The notes: generated by a model from the letters alone, not told the origin. A stretch of 64,000 bases of DNA from Pseudomonas fulva 12-X (GCF_000213805.1 NC_015556.1:1736001-1800000); one strand, 5' to 3'; counted from the stretch's first letter, positions 17,004 through 27,070 are shown. Translations and numbers: made by a program.

Positions 17004-18010
17004 GCATCAGCGGCAGCGTCGCCCAGGTGCTGCCCATCGACGACGACAGCCAGGTCGGCCACGCCCGACGCACCGCGCAGAAGTTGGCCGAGGGGCAGGG
17101 CTTCGACGCGTCCGATGCCGGGCGGGTGGCGCTGGTGGCCACGGAGCTGGCCAGCAACCTGCTCAAGCATGCCGGGCGTGGCGAGCTGCATCTGCGCGTA
17201 TTGCCGCGCAGCAATGGCGCCGGGGTGGAGATCGTCGCCGTGGATCGCGCCGCCGGCTTCGACCTCGACGCCTGCCTGACCGATGGCTATTCCACCGGCG
17301 GCACCCAGGGCATCGGCCTCGGCGCGATCAGCCGTCAGGCGGAAGTCTTCGATGCCTACGCCGATGCCCGCGGCGCCGTGCTGCTGGCGCGCTTCTACCC
17401 ACGTTCGGCCAAGAAGCCCGATCTGCCGTTCGGCGTCAGCCAGCACGCGCTCCACGGCGACCCGGCCTGTGGCGACGGCTGGCATCTGGTGCTGGGCGAG
17501 AACGCCGTCAGCGCGCTGGTGGTCGACGGGCTGGGCCATGGTGAAGAGGCGCAGCAGGCGGCAGAGGTGTGTACGCAAACCTTCGCCCAGGGGCCGTTCA
17601 ATGACCCGCTGCTGCTGATCGACGACCTGCATCGCGCCATGCACGGCACCCGCGGTGGCGCCGTGGCCATCGCCCAGGCGCGGCTCGACAGCGGCCAGCT
17701 GCGCTTCGTCGGCATCGGCAATATCACCGCCAATCTGATCAGCGCCGGCAAGTCCCGCGGCATGGCCTCGCACCCCGGTATCGTCGGCGGGCAATTTCGC
17801 AAGGCGCAGCCCTTCGACTTCGAGCAGGTGACGGGCCAGTTGCTGATTTTGCACAGCGACGGCCTGCAGTCGCGCTGGAACCTGAACGACTATCCGGGCC
17901 TGGCCTATCGTCACCCGGCGGTGATCGCCGCCGTGCTGCACCGGGATTTCTGCCGCGGCCGTGACGATGTCACGGTCCTGGTCATCGCGTTGGAGGCCGT
18001 TCATGGCTGA
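16994..18010 (+). CDS. GHKL kinase-fold / PP2C phosphatase fusion (RsbX/RsbU-like)
   Basis: A 338-aa protein with two domains. Residues 1-135 form an RsbT/RsbW-like ATPase domain (VATELASNLLKHAGRGEL as N box, TGGTQGIGLGAISRQAE as G2-like box). Residues 140-335 form a SpoIIE-type PP2C phosphatase with metal-binding Asp motifs (ALVVDGLGHGEEA, ILHSDGLQSR, GRDDVTVLVI). In Firmicutes these functions are separate proteins; RsbX resets the stressosome by dephosphorylating RsbR and RsbS. The fused ATPase domain may bind STAS partners. It overlaps both neighbours, which shows tight operon coupling. Confidence 0.87.
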   Translation: MDMSISGSVAQVLPIDDDSQVGHARRTAQKLAEGQGFDASDAGRVALVATELASNLLKHAGRGELHLRVLPRSNGAGVEIVAVDRAAGFDLDACLTDGYSTGGTQGIGLGAISRQAEVFDAYADARGAVLLARFYPRSAKKPDLPFGVSQHALHGDPACGDGWHLVLGENAVSALVVDGLGHGEEAQQAAEVCTQTFAQGPFNDPLLLIDDLHRAMHGTRGGAVAIAQARLDSGQLRFVGIGNITANLISAGKSRGMASHPGIVGGQFRKAQPFDFEQVTGQLLILHSDGLQSRWNLNDYPGLAYRHPAVIAAVLHRDFCRGRDDVTVLVIALEAVHG

Positions 18011-18878
18011 ATCGGAAACCCTCAGCCCTGCCGAGCAGGCGGCGCTGATCGCCCAGCTGCGCAGCGAAAGCGCCGCCCTGCGCGAAGAGCTCGAGGAAAC
18101 CAACCAGGGCGTGTTGGCCCTGTACGCCGAGCTCGACAACCAGGCCGAGGAGCTGCGCCAGGCGTCCGACCTGAAAAGCCGCTTCCTGTCCTATATGAGC
18201 CATGAATTTCGCACGCCGCTGGGCTCGATCCTGAGCATCACCAGCCTGCTCAGCGATGAGCTCGACGGCCCGCTCAGCCCCGAGCAGCACCGCCAGGTGG
18301 CGTTCGTCAGCACGGCGGCGCGGGAGCTCAGCGATATGGTCGACGACCTGCTCGACCTGGCCAAGATCGAGGCGGGGCGCATCAGCATTTCGCCGGCCTG
18401 GTTCGACATGCTCGACCTGTTCTCGGCGCTGCGCGGCATGTTCCGGCCCATCGTCGACGCCAGCGCGGTGGATCTGATTTTCGAAGAGCCGGTCGGCCTG
18501 CCGCGCCTCTACACCGACGACAAGAAGCTCGCGCAGATCCTGCGCAACTTCATTTCCAACTCGCTGAAATTCACCGCTCGTGGCGAAGTGCGGGTGTCGG
18601 CGAGCCTGGAAGGCACCGACCGTATCCGCTTCGCGGTCAGCGACACCGGCATTGGTATTGCGCCCGAGCTGCACGACGCCCTGTTCGAGGACTTCTCGCA
18701 GATCGATTCGCCGCTGCAGAAGCGCCTGCGTGGTACCGGTCTGGGCCTGTCGCTGTGCAAGCGTTTCGCCGCGCTGCTCGGCGGCGAGGTGGGCGTGCAG
18801 AGCGAGCCGGGTGTGGGCTCGGTGTTCTTCGTGATCATCCCGCTGGCCATCGCTGCCGAGGTCGCCGATGAACACTGA
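18003..18878 (+). CDS. Soluble sensor histidine kinase of the stressosome operon
   Basis: A 291-aa cytosolic histidine kinase with no membrane segment and no PAS domain. An N-terminal coiled coil (about 15-60) is followed by the H box FLSYMSHEFRTPLGS (phosphorylated H67), then HATPase boxes (ILRNFISNSLKF, DTGIGIAPEL, GTGLGLSLCKR). Input must come from protein contact, most simply from a released stressosome component through the coiled coil. It overlaps the phosphatase-fusion gene by 8 bases and the hybrid kinase gene by 11 bases, so it is the natural link between the Rsb switch and two-component output. Confidence 0.9.
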   Translation: MAESETLSPAEQAALIAQLRSESAALREELEETNQGVLALYAELDNQAEELRQASDLKSRFLSYMSHEFRTPLGSILSITSLLSDELDGPLSPEQHRQVAFVSTAARELSDMVDDLLDLAKIEAGRISISPAWFDMLDLFSALRGMFRPIVDASAVDLIFEEPVGLPRLYTDDKKLAQILRNFISNSLKFTARGEVRVSASLEGTDRIRFAVSDTGIGIAPELHDALFEDFSQIDSPLQKRLRGTGLGLSLCKRFAALLGGEVGVQSEPGVGSVFFVIIPLAIAAEVADEH

Positions 18879-20811
18879 CAGCCGCATCCTGATCGTCGAC
18901 GACAACGCCGCCACCCGCTATGCGCTGCGCCGGCGCCTGGAGCGTCACGGCTATCAGGTGCTCGAAGCTGGCACCGGCAGCGACGGCCTGGCGTTGATTC
19001 GCAGCGAAGCCATAGACGCGCTGATTCTCGACGTCAACCTGCCGGACATGAGCGGCTTCGACATCGTCCGCACGCTGCGCAGCGAGCCGCGTACCGCGCT
19101 GCTGCCGGTTATTCACGTGTCCGCTGCGTCGATCCTGACCGGCGATATCGTCACCGGCCTGGAGGCGGGCGCCGACGCCTATCTGGTGCATCCGGTCGAC
19201 CCGGACGTGCTGCTGGCCACCTTGCGCACGCTGCTGCGCGTACGCGTCACCGAAGACGCCCTGCGCGCCAGTGAGGCGCGCTTTCGGGAGATATTCGTCA
19301 ACGTCAGCGCGCCCATCGCCGTACTCGGCGCGGACCTGGCGGTGCACGAGTGCAACCACGCCTTCGCCCAGCTGATCGACGGCGATGTCGCAGCTGTCGA
19401 CCTGCGTCAATGCTTCTCCGATGACCAGGCGAGCATGCTCGACGAGCTGCGCGCACGGCTGGCGGCCGGCGAGCGCTGGCGCGGTTCGCTGACCATGCAG
19501 GTGCACGGCGAGGCGCGGGAAACCGAATGGCAGGTATCGCCCTACCGGGATTCCGCCCTGAGCCTGGTGTTCGTCGAGGACGTCACCGAGCATCGCCGCC
19601 GCGAACGCCTGCACAAGGCCCAGCTCGACGATGCCACCAACCAGCTGGCCCACGAGGTGGCCGAGCGTGCGCGCACCGAAGCGCAGCTGTTGCAGATGCA
19701 GAAGATGGAAGCGTTGGGCAACCTCACCGGCGGCATCGCCCATGACTTCAACAACATGCTCACCGGCATCATCACCAGCCTGGAGCTGATCCAGAAACGG
19801 GTCGGCGAGCACCGTCTGGACCGCGTGCAGCTGTACACCGACGCAGCGCTGAATTCGGCGATGAGCGCCGCAGCGCTGACCCACCGCCTGCTGGCCTTCG
19901 CCCGCAAGCAGCCGCTGGACAACCGCGCGGTGGACGTCAACGAACGCATCCGCTCGCTGGAAGAGATGCTGGTGCGCACCATCGGCCAGCAGATTTCCCT
20001 GACCCTGGAGCTCAACGGCAAGCCGTCGATCGCCCTGGTCGACCCCAGCCAGCTGGAAAGCGCGGTGCTCAATCTGGTGATCAACGCCCGTGACGCGCTG
20101 CCCCACGGCGGGCATATCTGGGTCAATACCTACACCGCCCATTCCAGCGGCGACCCGAACCTGGCCGACGGCGCCTATATTGCGCTGTCGGTGCGTGACG
20201 ACGGCACCGGCATCGAGCACGGGCTGATCGACAAGGTGTTCGATCCGTTCTTCACCACCAAACCGGTGGGCCAGGGCACGGGGCTGGGGCTGTCGACCAT
20301 CTACGGTTTTGCCCGTCAGTCCGGCGGCCATGCCAGCATTCGCAGTGCGCCGGGGCACGGCACGGAAGTGACGGTGATGCTGCCGGTCAGCAGCGAGCCG
20401 CTGCTGGAGCAGGGCGCTGCCGAGCAGACCGATTACCGCGGCGCTGGCGAGCATGTGCTGATCGTTGAGGATGTGCCCTCGGTGCGCTCGTTCGTTGCCG
20501 AAGTGCTGGAGGAGGCGGGCTACCGCTGCACCCAGGCGGGCGATGTGGAAACGGCGCTGGTGCACCTGCAGAGCGAGGCGCAGATCGACCTGCTGCTTAC
20601 CGATGTGGGCCTGCCGCGCATGAACGGCCGCGAACTGGCCGAGCGGGCACGCGCCTTGCGCCAGGGGCTGCCGATCCTGTTCATGACCGGTTATGCCGAG
20701 AAGGCCATCAACCGCGAGGTGTTCCTGAGCAGCGGCATGGAGCTGCTGGCCAAGCCGTTCAAGATGAACGAATTGCTGGAAAAGGTCCGGGCCTCGCTTT
20801 CCGGGCATTGA
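18868..20811 (+). CDS. Hybrid histidine kinase REC-PAS-HisKA-HATPase-REC
   Basis: A 647-aa cytosolic hybrid kinase. N-terminal receiver 5-125 (acceptor D55 in LILDVNLPD), PAS about 135-240, coiled coil 245-275, HisKA with H292 (GGIAHDFNN), HATPase (PFFTTKPVGQGTGLGLS), and a C-terminal receiver about 525-645 with D579 (LLTDVGLPRMNG). The N-terminal receiver probably takes phosphate from the kinase encoded just upstream, whose gene overlaps it by 11 bases. There is no DNA-binding or cyclic-di-GMP output domain in it, so a further partner must exist outside the operon. Last gene of the operon. Confidence 0.92.
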   Translation: MNTDSRILIVDDNAATRYALRRRLERHGYQVLEAGTGSDGLALIRSEAIDALILDVNLPDMSGFDIVRTLRSEPRTALLPVIHVSAASILTGDIVTGLEAGADAYLVHPVDPDVLLATLRTLLRVRVTEDALRASEARFREIFVNVSAPIAVLGADLAVHECNHAFAQLIDGDVAAVDLRQCFSDDQASMLDELRARLAAGERWRGSLTMQVHGEARETEWQVSPYRDSALSLVFVEDVTEHRRRERLHKAQLDDATNQLAHEVAERARTEAQLLQMQKMEALGNLTGGIAHDFNNMLTGIITSLELIQKRVGEHRLDRVQLYTDAALNSAMSAAALTHRLLAFARKQPLDNRAVDVNERIRSLEEMLVRTIGQQISLTLELNGKPSIALVDPSQLESAVLNLVINARDALPHGGHIWVNTYTAHSSGDPNLADGAYIALSVRDDGTGIEHGLIDKVFDPFFTTKPVGQGTGLGLSTIYGFARQSGGHASIRSAPGHGTEVTVMLPVSSEPLLEQGAAEQTDYRGAGEHVLIVEDVPSVRSFVAEVLEEAGYRCTQAGDVETALVHLQSEAQIDLLLTDVGLPRMNGRELAERARALRQGLPILFMTGYAEKAINREVFLSSGMELLAKPFKMNELLEKVRASLSGH

Positions 20812-20816
20812 TAGAG

Positions 20817-20838
20817 GCGCTCGCCGGCTGGCGAGCGC
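20817..20838 (+). terminator. Stem-loop ending the stressosome operon
   Basis: Perfect 9-bp stem GCGCTCGCC/GGCGAGCGC with loop GGCT, 5 bases after the stop. The following tract (TCATTTCTTC) is only partly T-rich. Confidence 0.6.
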
Positions 20839-20988
20839 GCCAAGCTCATTTCTTCACATCAGGGCGCCGGCACTACAGGCTGACCAATCCATCGGCTTGC
20901 CGCCCATTCTCCATGTCCCTGCGCGCCTTTGTGCTGGCCTGAGGCACCGTGCCATCAGTATTTGCTGGTTATGGATCATTACAAAATT

Positions 20989-21015
20989 TACAGTTTTGGG
21001 TCTGCCTGCCGATAG
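20989..21015 (+). promoter_or_regulatory. FliA (sigma-28) type promoter
   Basis: TACAGTTT, 11 bases, GCCGATAG. This is 14 of 16 positions of the FliA consensus TAAAGTTT-N11-GCCGATAA with exact spacing, about 105 bases upstream of the HBM chemoreceptor. It lies within a 308-base gap otherwise holding only the upstream terminator. Confidence 0.75.
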
Positions 21016-21119
21016 CGCTGCTTGTGCAGCGAGGAAACCGCTGCCAGTCGCATCGGTTTTCCGTGCCTTTCACGGTCGCCAGCGCGCCTGTGGTCTATCG
21101 AATTGCCAGGGAGTTGCCC

Positions 21120-23078
21120 ATGTCTTTCACAAACCTGCTGCTCAACATGAGCGTCAGAAAGAAGCTGTTCAGCGGTTTCGGTCTGGTGCTGATCATCACG
21201 TTGGCCATCGTCTGGGTTGGTCAGTCGGCGCTGCAAACTACTTTGCAACGCATCGACATTCTGCTGGGGGTCAGCAGCATCGATGGCAAGCTCAACCAGG
21301 CTCGTCAGCAGGAAAAGAACTTCCTGCTCCGCGATGACGATCAATATATGCAGCAGGCCATTAACCTGGCTGATGAGACTCAGCAGCAGGCCAAGATCGC
21401 CGAAGGCAAGATGCTCTACCCCGAAACGAAGGCGATGATGCGCACCGTGCAGGATGACCTGCAGGGCTATCGTGAGAAGCTGCTGACGCTCAAGCAATCC
21501 ACCGATGCCAACAAGACTGCACAGGCCGCCATGGAAGCCGCGGCACGCGCTGCCCTTGAGCGCTTTTCCGCCCTGGAAACTCGCCTGCGCAAGGCAGCCG
21601 TCGAGCAGATCCGCTCGACCGGCGACCAGGCGAGCATCGATGTACTGAATCACGCCAATCAGGCCAATTCCATGGCGATGGAGCTGCTCGAAGCGCGCCG
21701 TCAGGAAAAGAACTTCCTGCTGCGCAAGGACGAGAAATACGCCATCCAGCTGCAGCAGCACTTCGCCTCGCTGGAGCAAAAGGGCGTGGTCCTGACCCGC
21801 ACGCTCAGCAACCCGGATGACCAGGCGGATGTGGAAGCTGCAATGGTCCAGCTGCAGCAATACAGCGAGCAGTTTGGCAATACCCGCAAGGCGATCGATG
21901 GTTACAACGCTACTGAACAGGACATGACGCAGCGGGCTCGTGAAGTTGCCGCATCGTCCAACAAGTCGCTGGAAATGCAGCTGGCGCTGCTCAACAGCGA
22001 TGCCAGCCGCGCCAAAACCATGCTGTTCGGCGCTGCCGCCATCGCCTTCGTACTCGGCGTGCTGTGCGCACTGGTGATCACCCGCATGATCGTCGGCCCG
22101 CTGCAGCGCGTGGTCGGCGTGGCCAAGCAGGTGGCCAATGGCGACCTGTCCGCCGACATCGTGCCTGATCGCCATGACGAGCTGGGCCAGCTGATGCAGG
22201 CCATGCAGGACATGACCCTGAGCCTGCGGGACCTGCTGGGCCGCCTGGGCAACGGGGTGGCGCAGCTGGCCACGGCGGCCGAAGAGCTTTCCGCAGTGAC
22301 CGAGCAGACCAGCGCCGGGGTGTCCCAGCAGCGCATGGAAACCGAGCAGGTGGCCACCGCCATGAACGAGATGACCGCTACCGTGCTGGACGTGGCGCGC
22401 AACGCCGAATCGGCTGCCGAGTACGCCCGCAACGCCGACGAGCAGACCCAGGAAGGTCAGCAGACCGTGCAGCAAGCAGTGGCGCGTATCGAGAAGCTGG
22501 CCATGTCCATCGAGGATTCGGCCCACGCCATCGAATCGCTCAAGCACGACAGCGGCAATATCGGCACCGTGCTCGACGTGATCAAGGGCATCGCCGAGCA
22601 GACCAACCTGCTGGCCCTCAACGCGGCCATCGAGGCGGCGCGGGCCGGTGAGTCGGGCCGCGGGTTTGCCGTGGTCGCAGATGAAGTGCGTGCTCTTGCG
22701 CGGCGCACCCATGAGTCCACCGAGCAGATCGAGGGCCTGATCAGCAACCTGCAGAGCGGCGCCGAAAAAGCCGTGGCGATGATGGGCCAGAGCTGCGCCC
22801 AGGCGGAAACCACCGTGCATGCGGCCAAGCAGGCCAACAGCGCCCTGAGCGCGATCAACGCCGCGGTTTCGGAAATTCAGCAGATGAACCAGCAGATCGC
22901 CACCGCCGCCGAGCAGCAGAGCTCGGTGGCCGAGGAGATCAACCGCAGTGTGTCGAGTATCCGTGATGTGGCCGAGCAGTCGTCGGCTGCCACCGAAGAA
23001 ACCTCGGCGGCCAGTGTAGACCTGGCGCGCCTGGGGGCGGATCTGCAGGCCCAGGTCAATCGTTTCAAGCTGGCCTGA
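21120..23078 (+). CDS. Methyl-accepting chemotaxis protein with HBM sensor (McpS/TlpQ type)
   Basis: A 652-aa chemoreceptor. TM1 is at about 17-37. The periplasmic region (about 40-295) carries two copies of a RQxEKNFLLR motif ([14 protein letters not shown] near 63 and [16 protein letters not shown] near 200), the signature of the helical bimodular (HBM) domain that binds organic acids in McpS and amines in TlpQ. TM2 is at about 298-318, then HAMP and the signalling tip [23 protein letters not shown] 21120 has AGGGAG upstream; a longer in-frame extension is not supported. A FliA promoter precedes it. Confidence 0.92.
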   Translation: MSFTNLLLNMSVRKKLFSGFGLVLIITLAIVWVGQSALQTTLQRIDILLGVSSIDGKLNQARQQEKNFLLRDDDQYMQQAINLADETQQQAKIAEGKMLYPETKAMMRTVQDDLQGYREKLLTLKQSTDANKTAQAAMEAAARAALERFSALETRLRKAAVEQIRSTGDQASIDVLNHANQANSMAMELLEARRQEKNFLLRKDEKYAIQLQQHFASLEQKGVVLTRTLSNPDDQADVEAAMVQLQQYSEQFGNTRKAIDGYNATEQDMTQRAREVAASSNKSLEMQLALLNSDASRAKTMLFGAAAIAFVLGVLCALVITRMIVGPLQRVVGVAKQVANGDLSADIVPDRHDELGQLMQAMQDMTLSLRDLLGRLGNGVAQLATAAEELSAVTEQTSAGVSQQRMETEQVATAMNEMTATVLDVARNAESAAEYARNADEQTQEGQQTVQQAVARIEKLAMSIEDSAHAIESLKHDSGNIGTVLDVIKGIAEQTNLLALNAAIEAARAGESGRGFAVVADEVRALARRTHESTEQIEGLISNLQSGAEKAVAMMGQSCAQAETTVHAAKQANSALSAINAAVSEIQQMNQQIATAAEQQSSVAEEINRSVSSIRDVAEQSSAATEETSAASVDLARLGADLQAQVNRFKLA

Positions 23079-23231
23079 CCCTACCCTGCGCAGCAAAGAC
23101 GGGTTCCCGGTTGCCGGTGAACCCGCCAACCGGCCCAAAATATAAATCGCCGCGGCGTAGTAAAACGCCGCAATACAGGCTTCAATGGCTGCCTTGCTGA
23201 GCCTCTTTTTCTCTGCCGCCTGGTTCTTATC

Positions 23232-25691
23232 GTGATAGCTGATGACGTCGAAGCCCTTCGGCAGCGGTTGCAAGCGCTTGAGGCAGAGAATGCCCAGCTC
23301 AAGGCCAGCCTGGCCGCGCTGACCAGCGATGGCGCGTCGGCGGATCAGCGCTTTCGCCAGGCCTTCGAGCAGGCGCCGGCGGCGATGGCGGTGCTGTATG
23401 GCCCCGAGCTGCGCTTCGAGTACATGAACCCCGCCTACCGGCGTCTGCTGGGCCTGGACGATGTGATCGGCCAGCCGGCCCGCGAGGTGCTGGGGTCGCG
23501 CATGGCGCGGCGTTTCATCGATCTGCTCGAAGAGGCCTACCGGCGTGGCCGCCCGGTGCGCGCGCGCAACTTCGAGGTGCCCGGCCGGCCCGGCCATCAG
23601 GTGGATTTCAGCTACCAGCCGCAGTTCGACGAACTGGGCCGGGTCGAAGGGCTGTTCATCCAGGAAATCGACATTGCCGAGCAGCGCCGTGTCGAGCATG
23701 CCTTCGCCCAGGAGCGGGAACGTTATGAGTTTCTGTTCAACACCATGGACGAAGGCTTCTGCGTCATCGAATTCTTCGATGGCCCCCACGGGCCGCTCAG
23801 CGATTACATCCATATCGAAGCCAACCCGGCCTATGCCGAGCATGCGGGCATTCGCAACGTGGTCGGCCAGAAACTGCGCGAGATGGTGGGCGAGGAGGCC
23901 GACAGCTGGGTCGAGCGCTACGCCCACGTGCTGCACAGCGGCGAGCCAATTCGTTTCGAACAGGAGCTGATCGCCACTGGCCGCCACCTGGAGATCAGCG
24001 CCTTTCGCGTCGGCCCCGCGAGTCGCAAGCAGGTGGCGGTGCTGTTTCAGGACATCACCCAGCGCAAGCAGGCCGAGGAGTCGCTGCGCCAGCTCAACGA
24101 AACCCTGGAAGCCCGGGTGCGCGACGCCAACGAGGCGCGTCGCGTGCTGGCCGGCGTGGTGGATGGCGCCGATGCGCTGATCTTCATCATGGGCTTCGAC
24201 TACCGCTGGATCGCCATCAACGGCTCGGGCATGCGCGAATACGAACGAGTGTTCGGTGCCCCTCCGCATATCGGCGAGGATCTCAGGCAAGCGCTCAAGG
24301 ACCAGCCCGAGCATTTGCAAACCGTGATCGCTCCCTGGCAACGGGCGCTGGCCGGTGAAGAGTTCGAGGTGGTGGTGCCGCTGGAAACCGAGCAGGGCAT
24401 ACGCCACTTCGAGATGCATTTCAACCGCCTGAACGACAGCGACGGCCAGCAGATCGGTGCCTACCAGTTCGTCTACGACGTGACCGAGCGGCTGCAGGAG
24501 CAGGAGCGCCTGCGGGTGGTCGAGGACGCCCTTCGCCAGTCGCAGAAGATGGAAGCGGTGGGCCAGCTGACCGGCGGTATCGCCCACGACTTCAACAACC
24601 TGCTGACCAGCATCAGCGGTTCGCTGGAACTCTTGCAGATGCGCCTCGGCCAGGGTCGCCTGGGCGACCTCGAGCGCTACGTCAGCGCCGCCCAGAGTGC
24701 CGCGCGGCGCGCGTCGTCGCTGACCCATCGGTTGCTGGCCTTCTCGCGCCGGCAGACCCTGGACCCCAAGCCGACCAACGTCAACCGGCTGGTCACCGGC
24801 ATGGAAGAGCTGGTGCGTCGCAGCGTCGGCCCGCATATCACCACCGAGGTGGTGCTGGCCGCGGGCCTCTGGTCGAGTTTCATCGACGCCCCGCAGCTGG
24901 AAAACGCCTTGCTCAACCTGTGCCTTAACGCGCGGGATGCCATGCCCCATGGCGGCCGGCTGACCATCGAGACGGCCAACAAGTGGATCGACGATTACGC
25001 CGCCCGCGGGCGTAACGTGCCGCCCGGCCAATACGTGTCGCTGTGCGTGACGGACACCGGCACCGGCATGAGCCCGGAGGTGATCGAGCACGCCTTCGAG
25101 CCGTTCTTCACCACCAAGCCGCTGGGCGAGGGCACCGGCCTGGGGCTGTCGATGGTCTACGGCTTCGTGCGCCAGTCAGGCGGCCAGGTGTGCATCTATT
25201 CCGAGGTTGGCCAGGGCACCACCATGTGCCTGTACCTGCCTCGCCTCTATGATGGCAGCGACGAGGCGGATGCCGAGGCGGTCGAAACGCCGACCGAGGA
25301 GACCAACGCAGGTCGCGAGACTGTTCTGATCGTCGATGACGAACCGGCCATTCGCATGCTGGTGAGCGAGGTGCTCGAAGGACAGGGCTACACCACGCTG
25401 GAAGCCGGCGATGGCCCCTCGGCGCTGAAGATCGTGCAGTCCGATGCGCGCATCGACCTGCTGGTGACCGACGTGGGCCTGCCGGCCGGCATGAACGGTC
25501 GCCAACTGGCGGACTTTGCGCGTCAGGAGCGGCCGGAGCTGAAGGTGCTGTTCATCACTGGCTATGCGGAGAATTCGGTCATCGGCAACGGCCATCTGGA
25601 GCCGGGCATGCGCCTGTTGACCAAGCCGTTCACCATGCAGGCGATCGCCAACCGCATTCACGAGATGATCGAGGGCGATCAGGTCGGCTGA
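23232..25691 (+). CDS. Hybrid histidine kinase PAS-PAS-PAS-HisKA-HATPase-REC
   Basis: An 819-aa soluble hybrid kinase starting at GTG 23232 without a strong ribosome-binding site. A short coiled coil ([19 protein letters not shown]) is followed by three PAS domains (about 37-155, 160-290, 300-425), HisKA with [11 protein letters not shown] near 455, HATPase ([18 protein letters not shown]) and a C-terminal receiver ([11 protein letters not shown], acceptor Asp in [14 protein letters not shown]). No membrane segment. It has the same FFTTKP kinase type as the genes at 18868 and 28188. Signal and phosphorylation partner unknown. Confidence 0.92.
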   Translation: MIADDVEALRQRLQALEAENAQLKASLAALTSDGASADQRFRQAFEQAPAAMAVLYGPELRFEYMNPAYRRLLGLDDVIGQPAREVLGSRMARRFIDLLEEAYRRGRPVRARNFEVPGRPGHQVDFSYQPQFDELGRVEGLFIQEIDIAEQRRVEHAFAQERERYEFLFNTMDEGFCVIEFFDGPHGPLSDYIHIEANPAYAEHAGIRNVVGQKLREMVGEEADSWVERYAHVLHSGEPIRFEQELIATGRHLEISAFRVGPASRKQVAVLFQDITQRKQAEESLRQLNETLEARVRDANEARRVLAGVVDGADALIFIMGFDYRWIAINGSGMREYERVFGAPPHIGEDLRQALKDQPEHLQTVIAPWQRALAGEEFEVVVPLETEQGIRHFEMHFNRLNDSDGQQIGAYQFVYDVTERLQEQERLRVVEDALRQSQKMEAVGQLTGGIAHDFNNLLTSISGSLELLQMRLGQGRLGDLERYVSAAQSAARRASSLTHRLLAFSRRQTLDPKPTNVNRLVTGMEELVRRSVGPHITTEVVLAAGLWSSFIDAPQLENALLNLCLNARDAMPHGGRLTIETANKWIDDYAARGRNVPPGQYVSLCVTDTGTGMSPEVIEHAFEPFFTTKPLGEGTGLGLSMVYGFVRQSGGQVCIYSEVGQGTTMCLYLPRLYDGSDEADAEAVETPTEETNAGRETVLIVDDEPAIRMLVSEVLEGQGYTTLEAGDGPSALKIVQSDARIDLLVTDVGLPAGMNGRQLADFARQERPELKVLFITGYAENSVIGNGHLEPGMRLLTKPFTMQAIANRIHEMIEGDQVG

Positions 25692-25709
25692 TCGCGCTGT
25701 GACTGGCTG

Positions 25710-26096
25710 TTAGGCAGGCTTGCCCTGGCTGCCGGCGAAGTACAGCTCGAGCAGCTTGCGCGCCGACTTCTTGATTGCCTTGTCCAGATCGACAGCCGAG
25801 AACCAGCGGCAATCGGCGATTTCGTTCTGCGGCTGCGCGGCCAGGTACTCGGGCACCGTGGCGCGAAAGACGTGATGGGGGCGGCTGTCGAACTCGTGCA
25901 AGGCCAGAAACTCCAGGGCCGTGCTGTCCAGCCCGGTTTCTTCGCAGAGCTCACGCAGCGCCGCTTCGGCCGGCCGTTCGTGGGCTTCGATCTTGCCACC
26001 GGGCAGCGTCCATTTCGCGTCGGCCTTGCGCACCAGCAGCACTTTGTCCTGCTTCTGGCAGATCACGGTGGCGCGAGGTTTGGTGGTCTTGATCAT
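25710..26096 (-). CDS. NUDIX hydrolase
   Basis: A 128-aa NUDIX enzyme with a full NUDIX box (GGKIEAHERPAEAALRELCE followed by ETGL, about 33-56). The fold hydrolyses nucleoside diphosphates linked to another group; substrate cannot be told. ATG 26096 is preferred (GGAAG upstream) over a longer in-frame extension to 26201. It converges on the hybrid kinase gene with 18 bases between stops. Its N-terminus (TVICQKQDKVLLVRK) fits housecleaning MutT-like members. Confidence 0.88.
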   Translation of the reverse strand: MIKTTKPRATVICQKQDKVLLVRKADAKWTLPGGKIEAHERPAEAALRELCEETGLDSTALEFLALHEFDSRPHHVFRATVPEYLAAQPQNEIADCRWFSAVDLDKAIKKSARKLLELYFAGSQGKPA

Positions 26097-26314
26097 GGGG
26101 CTTCCAACTGTCATTTGCAGTGTGCATAGGTGGCTGAAATGGCAGAAAGTTCGGACTGTTTCCGGCGTCGCGCTTCTCCGAGCGCATGGCCTTAAGCGCA
26201 TTCTAGGCGTATTTCAGTTTTGTTACAGAATGATGACGAGCCGCCCGGGTCGTGGGTCACGCTTGCCGTGCCGAAATCACGCGGTCTGTGATGGGTTTCC
26301 CAGGCGCCGGCTGT

Positions 26315-26719
26315 TCATTGCCAGCGCAGGTTGCGGCCCAGCGCGAAACGGCCGGCACCGCCGATAAGCAGCGTGACGAAGATGATCGCCAGCAGCCAGG
26401 CGAACTGCCCATCGGCCAGGCTCCACTCTGGATGCACCAGCACCAGCGACACCCCCAGCACGGCGAGAATCGGCAAACAGGCCAGGCGCGTGAACAGCCC
26501 CAACGCGATCAGCAGCGGGCACGCTACTTCCGCGAATAGCGCCAGGCCCAGGGTGATGCCCTGGCCCAAACCGAGCGGGTCTTCGATTCGGCCCAGCTCC
26601 GCCTGCAGATCGAGCAGCTTCGGCAGGCCGTGAATGGCCAACAGCAATAGGCTGGCGCTGATGCGCAGAAAAAGCAGGGCCCAGTCGTGGGCATGCTGTT
26701 GGAGGTGAGGGTGGTTCAT
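26315..26719 (-). CDS. DoxX family membrane protein
   Basis: A 134-aa inner-membrane protein with four hydrophobic segments (about 16-33, 55-75, 80-97, 105-124). The arginine-containing first helix (LFLRISASLLLLAIHGLPKL), the middle LALFAEVACPLLIALGLFTRLA and the C-terminal AIIFVTLLIGGAGRFALG are typical of DoxX/DoxD-like proteins, sometimes linked to redox stress. It stands alone. The start at ATG 26719 has a weak GAGAGA upstream. Confidence 0.85.
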   Translation of the reverse strand: MNHPHLQQHAHDWALLFLRISASLLLLAIHGLPKLLDLQAELGRIEDPLGLGQGITLGLALFAEVACPLLIALGLFTRLACLPILAVLGVSLVLVHPEWSLADGQFAWLLAIIFVTLLIGGAGRFALGRNLRWQ

Positions 26720-27040
26720 GGTCTGTCTCTCGCAAATATGGAGAGACGACTGTGCGGCTGAATCTGCCTGCTGGTCTTGGATGCCTGTGCGCAGATGAGT
26801 GCCGGCTTACTGAGCGAAAGATTTATTGCTCATGGCGGAAGTTATAGGGCTGGAAGATTTTCTTATGCAGATATTCAAAATATCGATGCGGCTAATTGTG
26901 CTGTATAGATAAGTTTAAAAGTTGATGGAGTGTGGCGAACATGTACTCAAAGCTAACTGCTTGTAGCGAGATTTAAATAACTTGTAGCGCAAGTAGCCTG
27001 TGTTGATCCTCTTTCATAAACGTCTGATTAACCGTCCAAG
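26720..27040 (-). promoter_or_regulatory. AT-rich intergenic region with paired repeats
   Basis: A gap of more than 300 bases upstream of the DoxX gene. It contains a perfect inverted repeat GATATT-CAA-AATATC (26870-26884) and two identical 9-base repeats CTTGTAGCG at 26960-26968 and 26981-26989, spaced 21 bases, about two helical turns. These look like operator half-sites; no regulator can be named. Confidence 0.4.
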
Positions 27041-27070
27041 AAACGCGAGACCCGCTGCAGCAGGTCTCGC
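27041..27070 (-). terminator. Terminator of the KGG-repeat gene
   Basis: On the minus strand GCGAGACC, loop, GGGTCTCGC followed by GTTTCTT, 16 bases after the stop of the small stress protein. Confidence 0.8.

Noticed and set aside
20988..25091. A 1367-codon open frame on the minus strand across the HBM receptor and part of the hybrid kinase
   Set aside because: It lies opposite two genes with clear domains; long antisense frames are common in GC-rich genes because of third-position bias. The translation is a His, Gln and Gly-rich string without domains.
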